In this document: positions 1 to 7,546 of the stretch, piece after piece
Position numbering within the stretch: the first letter of the stretch is position 1
Layout: every line of letters starts with the position of its first letter
DNA from: Microcaldota archaeon
GTDB lineage: Archaea > Micrarchaeota > Micrarchaeia > Norongarragalinales > JACRGE01
DNA: 32,601 nucleotides
Assembly (NCBI GenBank): GCA_016212465.1
Contig: JACRGE010000094.1
Span: 1-32,601 of the forward strand
Direction: 5' to 3'
The notes under the pieces: generated by a model
Told to the model about the DNA's origin: nothing
The model's input: only the letters and a program-made list of their open reading frames with translations
The model's database searches: none
Made by a program: the position numbers and the translations under genes

Positions 1-1
1 T

Positions 2-697
2 GGAACCTATGTAGTAAAGGCCTCGAAGGAAGGATTCAAGCCCTATTTTGGAGCAGCTACTTTAAGAAACAACCAAGCCCTGCCTTTTTCAGTGATCCTC
101 CAGCCGTTAAGCGCACTTGGTGAAAGCAGCAAGTTGCAGGGACCCGTATTCCAGGGAAGAATAACCAACGCATCAGGCAGTCCAATTCAGAACGTGAGCG
201 TAACTCTCCTAACTTCAATCAATTACTCTGTGGTCGCAAAAAGGAACTCTAATGAACAAGGAATGTTTTACTTTGCAGGAGATGTTCAAACAGGGAGTTA
301 TACCCTATTCTGTGAAAAGCCGGGATTCAAACCATATTACGAAAACATTACCTTGGACCAGAGTTTTCAGGAAAGGAACATCACGATGGAGAAAATCCCT
401 GAAAAGCTGCCAGTGCTTGTCGGCATGGTTTTTGGGCCAGATGGAAAAGGACTTGAGGGAACAATGGTAGCAATTATTGAAACGCGTGACTACAACTACA
501 CTACAAAAAATGGTTCCTTCAGCATTTACTCCAACAAGGTTGAGCGCGGAAAGACTTATACCGTGCTGGCATTCAAGAAAGGATATCTGCCGCAAATAAA
601 GAAAGTCACCATACCCCGGAATGAGACCCAGGTTGCCAAGGTCTATTTCTGGCTCTACAGACTAAGGCTTTTTATGCCAATAATCTCGGTGCACTAG
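2..697 (+). CDS. Surface protein with carboxypeptidase-regulatory-like repeats (5'-partial)
   Basis: The reading frame is open to the left edge of the window, so the N-terminus lies outside; the track ORF at 92 starts at an internal GTG. The visible 231 residues contain about three tandem beta-sandwich units of the CarboxypepD_reg type. Each has the pattern of a glycine-rich strand, a Gly-x-Pro/Ile-x-x-V segment and a closing YTL or YTV-x-x-x-K-x-GY/F (for example SYTLFCEKPGFKPYY and YTVLAFKKGYLPQI). Several N-x-T/S sequons (NITL, NITM, NYTT) suit an extracellular, possibly glycosylated protein. No C-terminal membrane helix is visible, so anchoring, if any, must be at the missing N-terminus or via partners. 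A T-rich stretch follows the stop. The fold assignment is by family pattern; the substrate or partner is unknown. Confidence 0.75.
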   Translation, partial: GTYVVKASKEGFKPYFGAATLRNNQALPFSVILQPLSALGESSKLQGPVFQGRITNASGSPIQNVSVTLLTSINYSVVAKRNSNEQGMFYFAGDVQTGSYTLFCEKPGFKPYYENITLDQSFQERNITMEKIPEKLPVLVGMVFGPDGKGLEGTMVAIIETRDYNYTTKNGSFSIYSNKVERGKTYTVLAFKKGYLPQIKKVTIPRNETQVAKVYFWLYRLRLFMPIISVH

Positions 698-699
698 AT

Positions 700-723
700 T
701 CTCTTTTGGTTTTTTGCTTTTTT
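700..723 (+). terminator. T-rich archaeal-type terminator
   Basis: A run of T-rich sequence (TTTTGGTTTTTTGCTTTTTTT) directly follows the stop codon of the partial surface protein gene. Archaeal RNA polymerase terminates at such U-rich stretches without needing a hairpin. The next gene has its own TATA-like box downstream. Confidence 0.5.
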
Positions 724-746
724 TCAACAACTGCTACATAATCTTG

Positions 747-753
747 TTTAAAT
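747..753 (+). promoter_or_regulatory. TATA-like box for the prepilin peptidase gene
   Basis: TTTAAAT lies about 40 nt upstream of the ATG at 792. Transcription about 25 nt downstream would leave a short leader that contains the GGTG ribosome binding site at 783-786. Confidence 0.4.
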
Positions 754-791
754 CCTTGAAATCAATAATCTACTCAGACCACGGTGTGGGT

Positions 792-1676
792 ATGAATCTT
801 GAATTGCTTCGGGTCGTGCTTGCAGTTGGGTTTACTGCTGTTGCAGCATGGCAGGATTGGAAAACGAGTTTCATCGACGACCGGATGACGGCTGCAATGA
901 TTGGTGCAGGAATTGTGTTGAATCTGTTGACCCTTGACTTGAATTTTATAGTCTATAGCCTCGGCATAGCCGGAATCATCTTCGGAATAGGATACTTTCT
1001 TTACCGTACAGGGCAGTTGGGTGGAGGAGACGTGCTGCTTTTCACTGGAATCCAGCTGCTTTTGCCGTATTACCCACTTCAGATTGCAGCATACCTGCCG
1101 ACCTTTTTTGCACAAGTTGTTTCAGCGTATGCAGCACTTAGCTTCTATCCCTTCTTTCTCTCAATTCTTTTGGCAAGCAGTTTCCTCGGGCTGGCTGGAA
1201 CCGCAATCTGGTATACAATCAAATTGCAGGGCAGGAAATTGAAGCCAGATTTTCTTGCAGCTGGTTTGATGGTCTTTCTGGCTGCTGTTGTCTTGTTTTT
1301 GTTGAACTCCTTCGGAGGCTCGAGTGTTTTCCAAATCTCCTTCATAGTAGTTGTGTTCGGCTCAGCAGTTTTCCTTTTCACATTCAAGAAACAGATTACT
1401 GAAGAAATAATCATAAAAAGAGTTTCACTCCCCGAAATAGAGGAAGAGGACGTCATTGCTTTAGAGAAGCTGCCGCCGAAGCTCGTTGAAGAATATGGAT
1501 TGGAGCGCGTGCTCACGAAGAAGGAAGTTGAAAAACTAAAAAAGATAGAAAAAGCAAAGAAGGTTCACTTGTTTCCAGTTTACAAGGTGCTCCCGCGGTT
1601 CGGCCCCTACATACTGGCTGGTCTCGTGTTCTCTCTTCTTTTCGGCGACCTCTTCTTTCTTTTGCTTTACTCTTGA
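792..1676 (+). CDS. Type IV prepilin / preflagellin peptidase (A24 family, FlaK/PibD-like)
   Basis: Membrane aspartyl protease expected to cleave class III signal peptides of archaeal pilins or archaellins at the cytoplasmic face. Both A24 catalytic aspartates are visible: the first in the QDWKTSFIDD segment after helix 1, the second in the GGGDV motif (GxGD-type). About six to seven hydrophobic segments follow, with a charged cytoplasmic stretch near residues 200-260 and a C-terminal helix. The track ORF begins at 714, but ATG 792 is preferred: GGTG sits at 783-786 with 5 nt spacing, and the extra 26 residues do not look like a family N-terminus. The product is 294 residues, longer than the usual 230-250 because of the charged insert before the last helix. 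No pilin operon is adjacent, so its substrates are probably encoded elsewhere. Confidence 0.85.
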   Translation: MNLELLRVVLAVGFTAVAAWQDWKTSFIDDRMTAAMIGAGIVLNLLTLDLNFIVYSLGIAGIIFGIGYFLYRTGQLGGGDVLLFTGIQLLLPYYPLQIAAYLPTFFAQVVSAYAALSFYPFFLSILLASSFLGLAGTAIWYTIKLQGRKLKPDFLAAGLMVFLAAVVLFLLNSFGGSSVFQISFIVVVFGSAVFLFTFKKQITEEIIIKRVSLPEIEEEDVIALEKLPPKLVEEYGLERVLTKKEVEKLKKIEKAKKVHLFPVYKVLPRFGPYILAGLVFSLLFGDLFFLLLYS

Positions 1677-2191
1677 CTCGTGCGCTTGAAGACTCTCTCG
1701 CGTTCAGCGTACTTTTCCAAAAAGCCCATGAGCTTGTTTCGTTTTGCTTGCAACCTGCTGCCCAACAGCCTGCCGCGGCGAGCAAGCAGCGTTTTTTCAG
1801 CGCGCTCAAGCCGGGCCCGGTATTTGCGCGAAAAAAACGCGCGAACAGATGCCCAAGGCTTGCGCTTGACGCTGATCTGCGCCGTATATTCGGAGAGAGT
1901 ATTGGAAATGGAAGAAAAAATCTGCGGGTGTCTTTCGTGGATGAAAGAAATCAACTGCTCCAGCTTTTCTCTCTGATGCGGTGTAGAACTTGGCAACAAA
2001 AAGAAGGCAGCAGAGCAAGAGGATTCAACGAGTTTCCTATTCCAAAAGTCGCCTCTGGCGCCCTCTCTGAAGCCCCACAAAACCCCTAGTCTCTTGTTGA
2101 AATCGTCTAACCTGTTTTCTTCAGCAGGAGAGCCAACGCTCAGCGCCTTGTAGGGAAAGAAACGTCTTTCGCGCAGTTTTGGGAATTTCAA
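1667..2191 (-). CDS. Hypothetical basic protein downstream of rtcA (TTG start)
   Basis: 174 residues, not recognised. The start is TTG, only 4 nt after the rtcA stop, so it would be translationally coupled to rtcA. No other start exists in this frame near the 5' end. The N-terminal two thirds are mixed; the C-terminal third is strongly helical and basic (many Arg/Lys between residues 105 and 174), which would suit RNA or ribosome binding, though this is inference only. The stop overlaps the convergent prepilin peptidase gene by 10 nt. A plus-strand ORF (1673-2089) covers the same DNA. I prefer the minus strand because of the operon-like spacing and more natural composition. Confidence 0.5.
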   Translation of the reverse strand: MKFPKLRERRFFPYKALSVGSPAEENRLDDFNKRLGVLWGFREGARGDFWNRKLVESSCSAAFFLLPSSTPHQREKLEQLISFIHERHPQIFSSISNTLSEYTAQISVKRKPWASVRAFFSRKYRARLERAEKTLLARRGRLLGSRLQAKRNKLMGFLEKYAERERVFKRTSQE

Positions 2192-2195
2192 AAAA

Positions 2196-3257
2196 TCACG
2201 TCATTACCTTGAATTTGTTTTCGAAACCAATTCCTTCAACTGATATTATCCCCTGTTTTCCCTTGCTTCCTTCGACGCTGAATTTTACAGGAAGAAACAA
2301 CTCGATGACTTCAATGTCCTTCAAAACATGGTCCGTGATTTCTTCCACTTGAAGAACTGTTTTTCCTCTCGCGAGAGCCGCGTACAGCAGTAGCTGGTCT
2401 GCAAGGTGTTTGTCTACGGCAGCGTTGCTTTCAATAAACTTGAGTAAGTCAACAACCGCATTTTCAGCTACTTTTTCAGCAGGCTTTCCTATTTCCCCAA
2501 GAGAGGAAAAACCAGCTATCGAGTTTTCAAACTCCGCGCAAAGGAACAGCAAACTGCCTTTTCCTACTGACGGCGCGTTCACAACCTCTATTTTCGCGTC
2601 CATTCCTTTTTCCGCAAGCAGCTTCAAAGCAGTTGTTTTCTGCCTCTCTGCAATGTGGGCAGGCAAGTTTGAAATAGCTGAAACACCCCACAGTCTCTTT
2701 AAACCCCCTTTTTCAACCAGTTCAATATTCCTGAATTCATCAACAGGTTCCACAGTCGCATTTACAACCCCGCTGCCCTGCGGGTACCAGCCCCATTTCA
2801 ACGCTTCCAATCCACCGTTGAAACCCATTCTTCCGACGGCAGGAAGAAAAACGTTTTCCAAATAAAGATGCGGGGGTGCAAAGTGCGTGTCGGTTCCCCC
2901 AATTAATTCAATGTGGCTTTTTTCAGGCGCGAACGCCAGCGCGGGAAGCAGGCACTGGAGGATCAAGCCAACGGAGCCAGCAGTTCCTACGTTGAGAGAA
3001 AAGTTGCCTGCCTGGATTTCGCTTGGCTCGAAAACGAGCTCTTTCGAATGCAGTTCCGCTCCCTCAACATCCGCTCCGCAGATTTGCTTCATCGCCTGCA
3101 CTGAAGCCAAATGCTGCCGCTGCAATCCGCCCCGTTCCCTCGCGCCGCGGATGTTCTTCATTTCAAAATGCTGGCCCAGAATGGCGCTGAGTGAAAGCGC
3201 TGTGCGCAGCATCTGCCCTCCTCCTTCTGAGCCGTCTATCTCTATGATATAATCCAC
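2196..3257 (-). CDS. rtcA: RNA 3'-terminal phosphate cyclase
   Basis: Converts RNA 3'-phosphate to 2',3'-cyclic phosphate through an adenylated histidine intermediate; cytoplasmic RNA repair or processing. The N-terminus IDGSEGGGQMLRTALSLS is the RTC family signature, and the HLADQLLLYAALA segment matches the conserved ADQL region. The nucleotidyl-accepting histidine is most likely His310 in the ITDHVLKDIEVIE segment, equivalent to His309 of the E. coli enzyme. Length 353 is slightly above the family's usual 340. The start is GTG (MDYIIEIDGSEGGG); no better ATG in frame. It is followed after 4 nt by a basic hypothetical gene. A 13-nt palindrome lies about 55 nt upstream. It may be catalytically an RtcA or the related Rcl1-like branch, but the histidine supports RtcA. 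Confidence 0.93.
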   Translation of the reverse strand: MDYIIEIDGSEGGGQMLRTALSLSAILGQHFEMKNIRGARERGGLQRQHLASVQAMKQICGADVEGAELHSKELVFEPSEIQAGNFSLNVGTAGSVGLILQCLLPALAFAPEKSHIELIGGTDTHFAPPHLYLENVFLPAVGRMGFNGGLEALKWGWYPQGSGVVNATVEPVDEFRNIELVEKGGLKRLWGVSAISNLPAHIAERQKTTALKLLAEKGMDAKIEVVNAPSVGKGSLLFLCAEFENSIAGFSSLGEIGKPAEKVAENAVVDLLKFIESNAAVDKHLADQLLLYAALARGKTVLQVEEITDHVLKDIEVIELFLPVKFSVEGSKGKQGIISVEGIGFENKFKVMT

Positions 3258-3310
3258 TCCATCAAGCGCATTTGCAATCTACGCCAAACGTAATAATCTT
3301 AGAAGCCAAT

Positions 3311-3323
3311 AAGGATTATCCTT
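3311..3323. promoter_or_regulatory. Perfect palindrome upstream of rtcA
   Basis: AAGGATTATCCTT is a perfect inverted repeat (6 bp arms around one base) 54 nt upstream of the rtcA GTG. Position and symmetry are those of an operator; no TATA box is clear nearby and the binding protein is unknown. Confidence 0.3.
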
Positions 3324-3329
3324 GGTTAA

Positions 3330-3616
3330 GGAGAAAGAAAATAAAAAGGGGTAACGAAGAAAAAAGAAAATAAGGGGGAAAAAACTAAAAAGGAGAGTAA
3401 AAAGGGAGAAATAAAAAAGAAAAACAAATAAAACAAAAAAAGCGAAAGAAAAAAACAAGAAAAAAATTAAGGAAAGAAAAGAGAGTAGATAGAACACTTA
3501 AACTTGAAATAAAGAAAAAAGTAGACCATGTTAAACCGAAGAGTGAAAGAAAAGAAAACTGAAAAAGCAAAAGTAGAAAAATTAATGAAAGAAAAGAAAA
3601 TTGAAGGAAGAGGGCG
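3330..3616. repeat. Long polypurine (plus) / polypyrimidine (minus) low-complexity tract
   Basis: Nearly 290 nt of plus strand built from A and G with few pyrimidines, such as AAAAGGGAGAAATAAAAAAG, between rtcA and the downstream end of the 782-residue surface protein gene. Read on the transcribed minus strand it is a chain of T-rich runs, so it can serve as a terminator field for the surface protein gene. The F/L-rich minus-strand track ORFs here (3279-3497, 3385-3690) are artefacts of this composition. A 30-codon plus-strand frame (3528-3620) rich in Lys/Glu is open but has no ribosome binding site. Confidence 0.75.
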
Positions 3617-5965
3617 CTAACCCGCCCTTGCCCTGCGTCTCCTAGGTTTTTTCTCCTCTGTTTCCTCCATTTCTTCCTTTCTCTCTTCAATCTGCGGTGG
3701 CTTCATCAACTCGTAGATAATGTAGAGTATGAGAATGATTGCAATGACGACTACTGCCACGAAAGGAAGTGTTTGCGGGCCAGCTACAACTAGGCCAGTA
3801 ACTGGGATTGGCTGAGTAAGGTTGTATGTTAGGTTGAGCGGCATCAAGCCAACTCCTGAGATAGAGATCTTCCACTCACCATATTCCTTGGTGGGCAAAA
3901 CCAGAACGCCAGACGCATTGGTTTTGGAAAGCAGCGTTTCTTTCTTTGGAGTAATCAGCATCACCCACGCGCCTGGAACGCTTTCAATAACCAAGGAGCT
4001 GTTTTCATAAGAAATCGTTGCATTGATGGGTGCAAGTTTCTTTGCCTCCGCGGGGGTAGTAGTTGTAGTTGCATTTGGACGCCCTTTCACTATAACCACG
4101 ATATCCTTCTTCGTCTCCGTATCCTTTGAAGTGGATTTCAACGTGAGTGTATACCGTCCAATTGAATTAATCGGTGGATTGAGGGCAAGAAATACGGTCT
4201 TTGCCTGAAGCCTCTGCAGGGAAACAAAACTGGGTGTTACGCTCGCCCACTTTACGCCTTCTATGCTGAAAGAGAATGTATTATCAACTTGTCCCGTGTT
4301 TTGAACACTCACGGCGAGAATGTTGGAGGAACATTCGAGTATGGTCGTTTCGTTCGGCGCGCTCATGGCAGAACCATAGCACACACCCTTGGATAAAACG
4401 GAAATATTGATGCACAACTTGTCTGAAATAGCTGGGTTTGTTTCCGATGCAGCTGAGAACTCGAATCCATAGTCCTTTGCGTCTGCGTCGCATACATATA
4501 TGTGTGCATTTACAGCTGCCTTGTAGCCAGCTGGGACGGAGACCTTGGTTTCAGTTAGTTTCAGCCATTCCGGTCCAATGGTTTTCGTCACAATAAAAGA
4601 GTCGTTCTTGGTTCCGAGATTAATGACTTCAATTGGAAGGTTTGCTTCCGTACATGGACACATTCTTCCGCCAGTGCCTGTGAGTTTCACCCCATAACAG
4701 TTTTCAATTGATACCGTAAAATTGGCTGAGGCCTGGGAGTTGGGTGAAGAAGCAGTGAACATGATGTTGCGTTGGCCTGCACCCAGATTAGATAGTAATC
4801 TGAATGTGATTTTCTTGGACTCTCCTTCGTCCAGCGAGACCCTGCTGTCAGAAAGGATTCCTGCAGATGGCTGGTGAGAGATGCTGAACGTGTCCTCTTT
4901 ACCCGTGTTTTTCAGCGTTATCAAAAGCGTTCCTTCCTGGCCCGAGCAAAAAGATTTTTCTCCTTCAGTGGTCAGACTTGATCCGTAGCAGGCTCTGCTG
5001 TTTACCACGAGCATTTCTTCCGCCTTAGAAAGAGGAGACTCTGCGCTCATCTTCACAACGTGCCTGCCAGGATTTGCGGAAATAGTGGTTTCAACAGTCT
5101 CGCTTTTACCCGGCAGGAGCACCACACGCTTCTTTGAGAAAGAGACGATGGAGGAGTTCGCTTTCAAATCAAGCACTTCCTCCGAAAAGCCGTTGTTCGA
5201 GATCTTGAGTTGGATGCTTGAAGGCTTTTCAGAGCAAGCCTGAATCTCGGCACTCGGCAATTCCAGTAAAACCCTTTGACAGTTCCTTATCTCGTAGTTC
5301 AAGTTAATCTGTGCTGAATCCTTGGTCTCCTGTTTGGTTAGCTCATATACCGAAGCCGCCTTGAATGAAAGAAAGTATTTTCCGATGCCGAGGCTCGTTG
5401 AATTAATAACCAAGGGGACAAAGGCTCTGGAACCTGATGAGACATTTACTTTCCTCTTGGTGTACGCGCCCGAAGAGGCATTGCCTGAAAGCAGGATGGT
5501 GTACTCCCTATCCGCTGTCCTGCTTCTGCTTTGGAGCACCAAGGTATACTCTTTTTTCTCCCCATAACACATGGAATACGGCGGAGCCAGTTCAGGATAG
5601 AGCGAGATACAAGGCGTCACAGTCAGGTTTATGGCCGCCGAGCTCTTCTGAGTTTGGGAAGAACCCGTTAGGGTAAAAAGATATTTTCCAGGCGAGGCAA
5701 AGCAATCCGGCGTCAGGAAAACATAAAGAGCTTGCTGCTGCCCGCCAGAGAGCGTAGAAATCTGTGGAGCAACTGCCCCAAAGTTTGCTGGCCCGCTTAA
5801 AAAAAACGAAAACGTCTCTGATGCAGTGCCTTCGTTCAAAACCGTGAAGGGAACACTGGCGGTGTCACAGATGCATGTACCAACTTCACTGTAAGACGGC
5901 GAAATCCCCAAAGCTGAAACCAAAGACAACAGCATTCCCACCCAAGCAAGAAAAATCCATTTCAT
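3617..5965 (-). CDS. Large membrane-anchored surface protein with cysteine-patterned Ig-like repeats
   Basis: 782 residues. An N-terminal signal peptide (MKWIFLAWVGMLLSLVSALG) is followed by about six beta-sandwich modules. They resemble NEW3/CARDB-type domains, each with an N-x-G-x-x-x-D/E-x-F-x-F/I pattern (VLNEGTASETFSF, LKNTGKEDTFSI, VQNTGQVDNTFSF). At least four modules open with a CYG tripeptide followed by a second Cys about 12-15 residues later, which suggests one intradomain or interdomain disulfide per module. A Thr-rich linker (NATTTTTP) precedes a short sandwich domain, one membrane helix (about 725-745) and a cytoplasmic tail very rich in Glu then Arg. The orientation is therefore extracellular. 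The ATG has an AGTGAT-type ribosome binding site, and the promoter region holds a TATA box and a palindrome. Specific function is unknown; cell-surface or pilus-associated adhesion is possible. Confidence 0.8.
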   Translation of the reverse strand: MKWIFLAWVGMLLSLVSALGISPSYSEVGTCICDTASVPFTVLNEGTASETFSFFLSGPANFGAVAPQISTLSGGQQQALYVFLTPDCFASPGKYLFTLTGSSQTQKSSAAINLTVTPCISLYPELAPPYSMCYGEKKEYTLVLQSRSRTADREYTILLSGNASSGAYTKRKVNVSSGSRAFVPLVINSTSLGIGKYFLSFKAASVYELTKQETKDSAQINLNYEIRNCQRVLLELPSAEIQACSEKPSSIQLKISNNGFSEEVLDLKANSSIVSFSKKRVVLLPGKSETVETTISANPGRHVVKMSAESPLSKAEEMLVVNSRACYGSSLTTEGEKSFCSGQEGTLLITLKNTGKEDTFSISHQPSAGILSDSRVSLDEGESKKITFRLLSNLGAGQRNIMFTASSPNSQASANFTVSIENCYGVKLTGTGGRMCPCTEANLPIEVINLGTKNDSFIVTKTIGPEWLKLTETKVSVPAGYKAAVNAHIYVCDADAKDYGFEFSAASETNPAISDKLCINISVLSKGVCYGSAMSAPNETTILECSSNILAVSVQNTGQVDNTFSFSIEGVKWASVTPSFVSLQRLQAKTVFLALNPPINSIGRYTLTLKSTSKDTETKKDIVVIVKGRPNATTTTTPAEAKKLAPINATISYENSSLVIESVPGAWVMLITPKKETLLSKTNASGVLVLPTKEYGEWKISISGVGLMPLNLTYNLTQPIPVTGLVVAGPQTLPFVAVVVIAIILILYIIYELMKPPQIEERKEEMEETEEKKPRRRRARAG

Positions 5966-5977
5966 TTAATCACTTCT

Positions 5978-5990
5978 ACTACTGAGTAGT
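5978..5990. promoter_or_regulatory. Palindrome in leader of the large surface protein gene
   Basis: ACTACTGAGTAGT is a perfect 6-1-6 inverted repeat between the TATA box (6011-6022) and the ATG (5965), followed by a direct repeat AATAACA-AGT-AATAACA. It could be an operator or a small RNA hairpin just before the ribosome binding site. Confidence 0.35.
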
Positions 5991-6010
5991 AATAACAAGT
6001 AATAACAGGA

Positions 6011-6022
6011 AAAATATATAAA
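6011..6022 (-). promoter_or_regulatory. TATA box for the 782-residue surface protein gene
   Basis: On the minus strand TTTATATATTTT lies about 50 nt upstream of the ATG at 5965, which places the start of transcription about 20-25 nt before the coding region. It is the best TATA match in the window. Confidence 0.6.
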
Positions 6023-6166
6023 CATTTGGGTGCATCCGGACCCACAGGGAAACCAAAAGTTTAGGCGCCCTCAACCGAAAATTACGTCTAGAGTCGAAAA
6101 ACACTTTATTCAAAACCTTAAAACTATGACGTAGGTCTTTTCAACATAGCTTTCGCCTACGCAAAA

Positions 6167-6174
6167 TTATATTA
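6167..6174 (+). promoter_or_regulatory. TATA box for the small membrane protein gene at 6193
   Basis: TTATATTA ends 19 nt before ATG 6193. With the usual 25-nt spacing to the transcription start, the mRNA would be leaderless or nearly so. Confidence 0.5.
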
Positions 6175-6192
6175 ATTGGAGTTTCCCGTAGT

Positions 6193-6408
6193 ATGGTGGT
6201 TGATATGCGAGAGAGGCTTCTGTTGACTGCATTTGTACTGGCCTTGTTAGTTATGGGCGTATTGATCGTCACAGAGTTCAACGAGTTTTCTTCAACCATA
6301 ACCGGCTTCTTTGTTTCCTCAGGTGAAGTACCGTCTGTCTCGCTCGGCCCAAAATCCGAGTTGATTCTAGTTGAGAATCATACGGAGGTATACTACAGAA
6401 TAGAGTAA
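6193..6408 (+). CDS. Small single-pass membrane protein (paralogue A)
   Basis: 71 residues, not recognised. One membrane helix (about residues 9-26) is followed by an exposed tail ending in the pattern LGPKSELILVENHTEVYY. The next gene ends in LGPQTQLIEVENGTEVTY, so the two share L-G-P-x-x-x-L-I-x-V-E-N-x-T-E-V-x-Y and are probably tandem duplicates. The N-x-T in the motif is a sequon, consistent with an outward-facing C-terminus. A TATA box 19-26 nt upstream implies a leaderless transcript; MVVDMRER offers a second ATG at 6205. Confidence 0.6.
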   Translation: MVVDMRERLLLTAFVLALLVMGVLIVTEFNEFSSTITGFFVSSGEVPSVSLGPKSELILVENHTEVYYRIE

Positions 6409-6450
6409 CATCCGCATACACTTTATTAATTTTCGCCACCTAAGGAAATC

Positions 6451-6678
6451 ATGCAGCTATCTGCGTTAAAGGGATACCAGATTGCTTTCTTGTTTCTTTT
6501 AATCGCGGCAATCTTGTTTCTGAGCATTTACTTCCATTTGATATCCCTTCCAACTGCTTTGATAATCAATCCACAGGAGCCCAGGACAGAACTTGTAGTC
6601 GTCCTTGGGCCACAGACTCAATTGATTGAGGTTGAAAACGGGACTGAAGTCACTTACCCAGATCAAGTCAGTGGCTGA
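6451..6678 (+). CDS. Small single-pass membrane protein (paralogue B)
   Basis: 75 residues with one hydrophobic helix (about 10-32) and a C-terminal outside tail that repeats the motif of the preceding gene (LGPxxxLIxVENxTEVxY). It lies 42 nt after paralogue A and 13 nt before the GGGP synthase start, so it is probably cotranscribed with both. The conserved tail in two otherwise divergent proteins suggests the tail is the functional part. No known family was recognised. Confidence 0.6.
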   Translation: MQLSALKGYQIAFLFLLIAAILFLSIYFHLISLPTALIINPQEPRTELVVVLGPQTQLIEVENGTEVTYPDQVSG

Positions 6679-6691
6679 AGAGGTTGGTTCC

Positions 6692-7462
6692 ATGGGTTTT
6701 GGGAAAGTTGAGAAATACTATAGGCAGAAGCTTGAATCAGATGGAGCAATGCTTTTTTCCTTGATTGACCCAGACAAATGCTTCCTGGAAAACGCACAGA
6801 AGATAGCGAAGCAAAGCTATGAAGGCGGAGCCGACGTGATTCTCGTTGGCGGCAGCATAGGCGCCCAGGGAAGCGTTTTGGATGAAACCGTTAAGATGAT
6901 AAAGGAAGCTGTTCCGCTTCCAATCGTCCTCTTTCCAGGCAATATATCTGGGATCACGACTTATGCGGACGCGATTTATTTCATGTCCCTCTTGAACAGC
7001 AGGGACGTTTATTGGATGAGCACTGCACAAATCCAGGCTGCGCCCGTAGTTGAAAGGACGAGGATAGACGTCATTCCGACTACCTATGTCATCATAGAGC
7101 CAGGTGAAGCAGTTGGCTGGATTGGGAATGCGAACCTTGTTCCAAGAGAGAGGCCGGACTTGGCTTATGCATGTGGCTTGGCTGCAAAGTATATGGGAGC
7201 ACACATCCTCATAACGGATTCAGGCAGCGGCGCACCGCTTCCAGCTCCCTTTAAACTGATTTCAGCGTTTGCGAAGGCCTGTGCACAGGATACGATGTAT
7301 TTCTATGGTGGCGGAGTTAGGACACCAGAGCAGGCAACAGAAGTCATCAAGGCAGGCGCCATGGGCATCCAGGTGGGAGCAGCATTCGAGGAAGAGAAAA
7401 CCCTGGAAAAAGTCAAGAAGATCAGTGAAGCCATCAAGAAGGAAGGCAAGAAAAGGGTTTGA
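6692..7462 (+). CDS. Geranylgeranylglyceryl phosphate synthase (GGGP synthase)
   Basis: Transfers a geranylgeranyl (or longer prenyl) group to sn-glycerol-1-phosphate, the first ether bond of archaeal membrane lipids. It is a TIM-barrel enzyme with the family landmarks in order: LIDPDK near the N-terminus, GGS after strand 2, LFPGN, the YVIIEPGEAVGWIG glycerol-phosphate loop, DSGSGAP and GGGVRT phosphate-binding loops. The product is 256 residues, typical of the archaeal family. The track ORF starts at 6626, but ATG 6692 is chosen: it follows the upstream stop, has a purine-rich AGAGG before it, and its N-terminus (MGFGKVEKYY) fits the family. No lipid pathway neighbours are seen; the preceding genes are small membrane proteins. 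Confidence 0.93.
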   Translation: MGFGKVEKYYRQKLESDGAMLFSLIDPDKCFLENAQKIAKQSYEGGADVILVGGSIGAQGSVLDETVKMIKEAVPLPIVLFPGNISGITTYADAIYFMSLLNSRDVYWMSTAQIQAAPVVERTRIDVIPTTYVIIEPGEAVGWIGNANLVPRERPDLAYACGLAAKYMGAHILITDSGSGAPLPAPFKLISAFAKACAQDTMYFYGGGVRTPEQATEVIKAGAMGIQVGAAFEEEKTLEKVKKISEAIKKEGKKRV

Positions 7463-7546
7463 GCAACTCATGCCACTGACAAAAAATATAAAACAATCTT
7501 TGCGACCCTAAACTGGGTAGGAAAAGAAGATGCCTTCCAAGGGGGA

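Noticed and set aside
1673-2089. Plus-strand ORFs of 138 and 98 aa opposite the 174-residue gene
   Set aside because: No ribosome binding site or operon context; composition less natural than the minus-strand frame that is coupled to rtcA.
3279-3690. Minus-strand ORFs rich in Phe/Leu/Ser (72 and 101 aa)
   Set aside because: They are the translation of the polypyrimidine strand, have no ribosome binding site, and one overlaps the confident surface protein gene.
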